Assembly: GCA_017542125.1 (NCBI GenBank)
Contig: JAFXXU010000051.1
Coordinates: 17,747-81,746 of the forward strand
Origin: Ruminococcus sp.
GTDB taxonomy: Bacteria > Bacillota > Clostridia > Oscillospirales > Ruminococcaceae
Length of the DNA: 64,000 nt
Direction of reading: 5' to 3'
The notes under the pieces are model-generated. The model made no database searches. It saw only the letters and a list, made by a program, of their open reading frames with translations, and was not told where the DNA came from. Numbering within the stretch: the stretch's first letter is position 1; every line of letters starts with the position of its first letter. A program made the translations under genes and the position numbers. Shown piece by piece: positions 61,543 through 64,000 of the stretch.

Positions 61543-62583
61543 ATGAAGATCCTTATAGCACTGATAATCTTTGAGCTGATAATCGTTATACACGAGTTCG
61601 GTCACTTTATGGTGGCTAAGCTCTGCGGAGTAAAGGTAAACGAGTTCGCGGTGGGAATGGGTCCCGCCATATTCAAGAAGCAGAAGGGCGAGACGCTGTA
61701 CTCCTGGAGAGTTTTCCCCTTCGGAGGCTACTGCGCCATGGAGGGCGAGGATTCCGAGTCGGATGACGACCACTCCTTTAACAAGAAATCCGTTCCCAAG
61801 CGTATGGCGATAGTCCTGGCGGGAATAGTTATGAACCTCCTGCTGGGATTTATCCTGCTGGTGATATATGTGGCTGTGACCGCACCCATAACCTCCACCA
61901 CCGTCTCCAAGTTCGAGTCGGAGAATGCCAAGTCCCACGTTACGGGTCTTGAGGTGGGGGACGAGATACTGAGCATCAACGGTATGAGCATCTTTACCGA
62001 TATGGATCTGAGCTACCAGTTCCAGAACGATGAGGACAGCGTCTTCGATATGGTAGTCCGCCGCAACGGCGAGAAGATCGAGCTGAAGGACGTGGCCTTT
62101 GACGTCAACGACGGCAGGATGCATATAGATTTCTTCGTCAAGCCCATTGAGGCAAACTTCTTCACCGTCACCGAATATGCCTTCAAGAACACGGTGACGG
62201 ACGGCAGGCTCATCTATATCACCCTTTTCGATATGATTAGAGGCAAGTATTCCATCCGCGACCTTTCGGGGCCTGTGGGTATAGTCAACGTCATAGGCGA
62301 CGTTATCGAAAGCGAGACCGATGAAGAAAAGGGCATTGACTGGGGCGCTCTTATGGAGCAGCTGCTGTCTCTGGCGGCATTCATTACCATAAATATCGGT
62401 CTGTTCAACCTCCTGCCCCTCCCCGCGCTGGACGGCGGCAGGCTCATCTTCCTGATAATCGAGGCCATAAGGCGCAAGCCCGTTCCCCCAGAGAAGGAGG
62501 GTATGGTCCATTTCATCGGTATGGCGGCGCTGCTGCTGCTCATGGCTGTCATCACCGTAAGCGACATCATCAAGCTCGTATGA
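61543..62583 (+). CDS. rseP: RIP metalloprotease RseP/RasP (site-2 protease)
   Basis: This 346-residue integral membrane zinc protease has HEFGH at residues 17-21 in the first membrane segment. A single PDZ domain (about 120-200, GLEVGDEILSINGM) and the third zinc-ligand motif LPLPALDGGRL near 290 follow, with further membrane segments. It cleaves anti-sigma factors and signal-peptide remnants in the membrane. AAGGAAAG precedes the ATG. It is in the usual place after dxr. Confidence 0.95.
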   Translation: MKILIALIIFELIIVIHEFGHFMVAKLCGVKVNEFAVGMGPAIFKKQKGETLYSWRVFPFGGYCAMEGEDSESDDDHSFNKKSVPKRMAIVLAGIVMNLLLGFILLVIYVAVTAPITSTTVSKFESENAKSHVTGLEVGDEILSINGMSIFTDMDLSYQFQNDEDSVFDMVVRRNGEKIELKDVAFDVNDGRMHIDFFVKPIEANFFTVTEYAFKNTVTDGRLIYITLFDMIRGKYSIRDLSGPVGIVNVIGDVIESETDEEKGIDWGALMEQLLSLAAFITINIGLFNLLPLPALDGGRLIFLIIEAIRRKPVPPEKEGMVHFIGMAALLLLMAVITVSDIIKLV

Positions 62584-62599
62584 TAAGGGGGCTTTCACT

Positions 62600-63640
62600 T
62601 TGAAAAGAGAATTAAGACCCGTCAGGGTAGGCAATTGCCTGCTGGACGGTAAGAAGATATATATACAGTCCATGCTCAATGTCCGCGCCGACGATATCGA
62701 GGGCTCGGTGAAACAGGCGGCGGAGCTTGAAAAGGCAGGCTGTGAGATAGTCCGCGCCGCCATTCCCGACAAGGATGCGGTAAGGCTCATCCCTGCGATC
62801 AAGGAAAAGATAAGCATCCCCCTGGTGGCGGATATCCACTTTGATTACCGCCTTGCGGTAGCCGCCGCAGAAGCGGGCATCGACAAGATCAGGATCAACC
62901 CCGGCAATATCGGGGATATGGACAAGGTCAAGGCTGTGGTGAAAGCCTGCCGGAGCAGGAACATCCCCATCCGCATAGGGGTGAACGGCGGCTCCCTTGA
63001 AAAGGAGCTGCTTGAAAAGTACGGCAGACCCACTCCCGAGGCTCTTGTGGAGAGTGCTATGAAGCACGTTAGGATCCTGGAGGACTGCGACTTTGAGGAT
63101 ATAGTCATATCCCTGAAATCCTCGGATGTTCCCACTATGATAGGCGCTTACAGGCTCCTTGCCGAGACCTGCCCCTATCCTCTGCATCTGGGCGTCACTG
63201 AGGCGGGCACCCAGAGAATGGGCATCATAAAATCCGCTGTGGGCATAGGCTCTCTGCTCTGTGACGGCATAGGCGAGACCATAAGAGTGTCCCTCACCGA
63301 CGACCCCGTGAATGAGATCTACGCCGCGAAGGATATACTCAAAGCCATAGGCAGGGGGAGCGGAGTCAGGATAGTTTCCTGCCCCACCTGCGGAAGAACG
63401 AAGATAGATCTCATCTCCCTTGCCAAGCAGGTGGAGGAGGCCACCAGAGATATCAACAAAGATATAACCGTGGCGGTAATGGGCTGCGTTGTCAACGGCA
63501 TAGGTGAGTCGGGCAACGCGGATATAGGCATCGCCGGCGGCGACGGCTGCGCCGTGCTCTTCTCTCACGGCCAGCGCATCAGAAAGGTCAGCGAGGGCGA
63601 GGCTCTCCAAGCCCTTCTGGACGAGATAGAGAAGCTGTAA
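62600..63640 (+). CDS. ispG: 4-hydroxy-3-methylbut-2-en-1-yl diphosphate synthase
   Basis: This 346-residue 4Fe-4S enzyme carries out the penultimate step of the MEP pathway. YIQSMLNVRADDIEG, ADIHFDYRLAV, INPGNIG and GVNGGSLE mark the barrel. The cluster cysteines are in ISCPTCGRT-like VSCPTCGRT and in MGCVVNGIGES. The start is TTG at 62600 after AAGGGGG. It closes the pyrH-ispG run. Confidence 0.96.
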   Translation: MKRELRPVRVGNCLLDGKKIYIQSMLNVRADDIEGSVKQAAELEKAGCEIVRAAIPDKDAVRLIPAIKEKISIPLVADIHFDYRLAVAAAEAGIDKIRINPGNIGDMDKVKAVVKACRSRNIPIRIGVNGGSLEKELLEKYGRPTPEALVESAMKHVRILEDCDFEDIVISLKSSDVPTMIGAYRLLAETCPYPLHLGVTEAGTQRMGIIKSAVGIGSLLCDGIGETIRVSLTDDPVNEIYAAKDILKAIGRGSGVRIVSCPTCGRTKIDLISLAKQVEEATRDINKDITVAVMGCVVNGIGESGNADIGIAGGDGCAVLFSHGQRIRKVSEGEALQALLDEIEKL

Positions 63641-63680
63641 ATGACAGGCCGGCTCCTTAATTGGTGATTTGTCTGATTAA

Positions 63681-63841
63681 TAGTTAATAATTAACAATTA
63701 ATAATTTAGGTGTCCGCTTCGCGGACGAAGATAGTGAAATAAAACCGCTTTTGAGTTTTTTCTTATCAAGGCAGGACGCCCGAATGGGTATAATGTTCGC
63801 CGCAGGCGAACTCCATAATTGTGCATTGTGAATCGTGCATT
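63681..63841. mobile_element. MITE-like element, copy 3
   Basis: The left end (TAGTTAATAATTAACAATTA, 63681 on) resembles the arms of copy 1; the right end (ATAATTGTGCATTGTGAAT, from 63815) resembles the arm of copy 2. Inside are the hairpin GTCCGCTTCGCGGAC (63712-63726), the shared core CGCCCGAATGGGTATAATGT and the hairpin GTTCGCCGCAGGCGAAC. It therefore links copies 1 and 2 into one family. It lies about 40 bp after the ispG stop codon. Confidence 0.75.
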
Positions 63842-63851
63842 GGCAGATGCT

Positions 63852-64000
63852 ATCAATTAAGGCAACACCGCACAACCCGCGGCTTGCGCCTCTGCACGTC
63901 ATCTGCTTGCATATTTTCCGTCATAGCACACAAATTTTCCTTGCCGGGCGTCAGCCCGCCTTCGTCAAATTTATGCACTCTGACGAAAAATCTCAGCTCA
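63852..64000. repeat. possible start of another dispersed repeat, cut by the window end
   Basis: No open gene is seen. The segment begins AAGGCAACACCGCAC and contains a hairpin around GCCGGGCGTCAGCCCGCC flanked by AAATTTTCC and CAAATTTA. This layout (a GC hairpin inside short mirrored AT words) suggests a structured repeat, but there is no second copy in the window to confirm it. Confidence 0.3.

Overview
The window looks like chromosomal DNA of an anaerobic Gram-positive gut Firmicute, most like Ruminococcus (Oscillospirales). The reasons are sense genes with a strong GC-rich codon bias, AT-rich promoters of the TTGACA/17 bp/TATAAT type with AGGAGG ribosome sites, a T-box leader, CIRCE control of groESL, a sortase pilus operon, a cohesin-like and cadherin-like surface protein, choline-binding-type repeats and unlinked short dispersed repeats. 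The genus is an inference; no rRNA gene is present to settle it.

Layout, left to right. 1-4 kb: the 5' end of argG, a flavin reductase, and a leucine T-box operon holding an MccF-like S66 peptidase and leuA. 4.4-7.7 kb: a three-gene biotin-dependent cassette (acyl-CoA-type carboxyltransferase, biotin carrier, oxaloacetate/pyruvate-type carboxyltransferase). 7.7-11 kb: a chemoreceptor followed by phosphofructokinase. 11-13.4 kb: a polysaccharide deacetylase and a membrane-anchored cohesin/cadherin-like protein. 13.5-19.3 kb: glmS, then rplU-prp-rpmA-(amber-interrupted ORF)-obgE-GNAT-mrnC. 19.4-22.6 kb: a transglutaminase-like lipoprotein and a c-di-GMP phosphodiesterase. 22.7-28.4 kb: groES-groEL, a metallophosphoesterase with ruvX, and an ABC-F ATPase. 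28.6-40 kb: a seven-gene sortase-pilus operon (small coiled-coil protein, signal peptidase, 2,099-residue adhesin, major pilin, class C sortase, small anchored subunit, second sortase). 40-46 kb: purL with a long structured leader, a DUF1294 protein, and mtaB. 46-50 kb: an HPr-like protein lacking the phospho-histidine, a D,D-carboxypeptidase-fold protein lacking its catalytic residues, pgi and a small P-loop protein. 50-57 kb: yceD-rpmF, a DUF512 radical SAM protein, der-plsY-gpsA-yjbQ, and a CAP-domain lipoprotein. 57.3-63.6 kb: the conserved pyrH-frr-uppS-cdsA-dxr-rseP-ispG run.

Most of the window is housekeeping. The accessory interest lies in four places: the pilus operon; the leucine T-box that co-regulates a possible antibiotic-inactivating peptidase with leuA; two families of short non-coding dispersed repeats, one AT-rich and MITE-like (three copies) and one GC-rich of about 110-136 bp (three copies); and several proteins of enzyme families that have lost their catalytic residues (the HPr-like and carboxypeptidase-like proteins) or have an interrupted reading frame. 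No rRNA, tRNA, CRISPR array, phage or transposase gene was seen.
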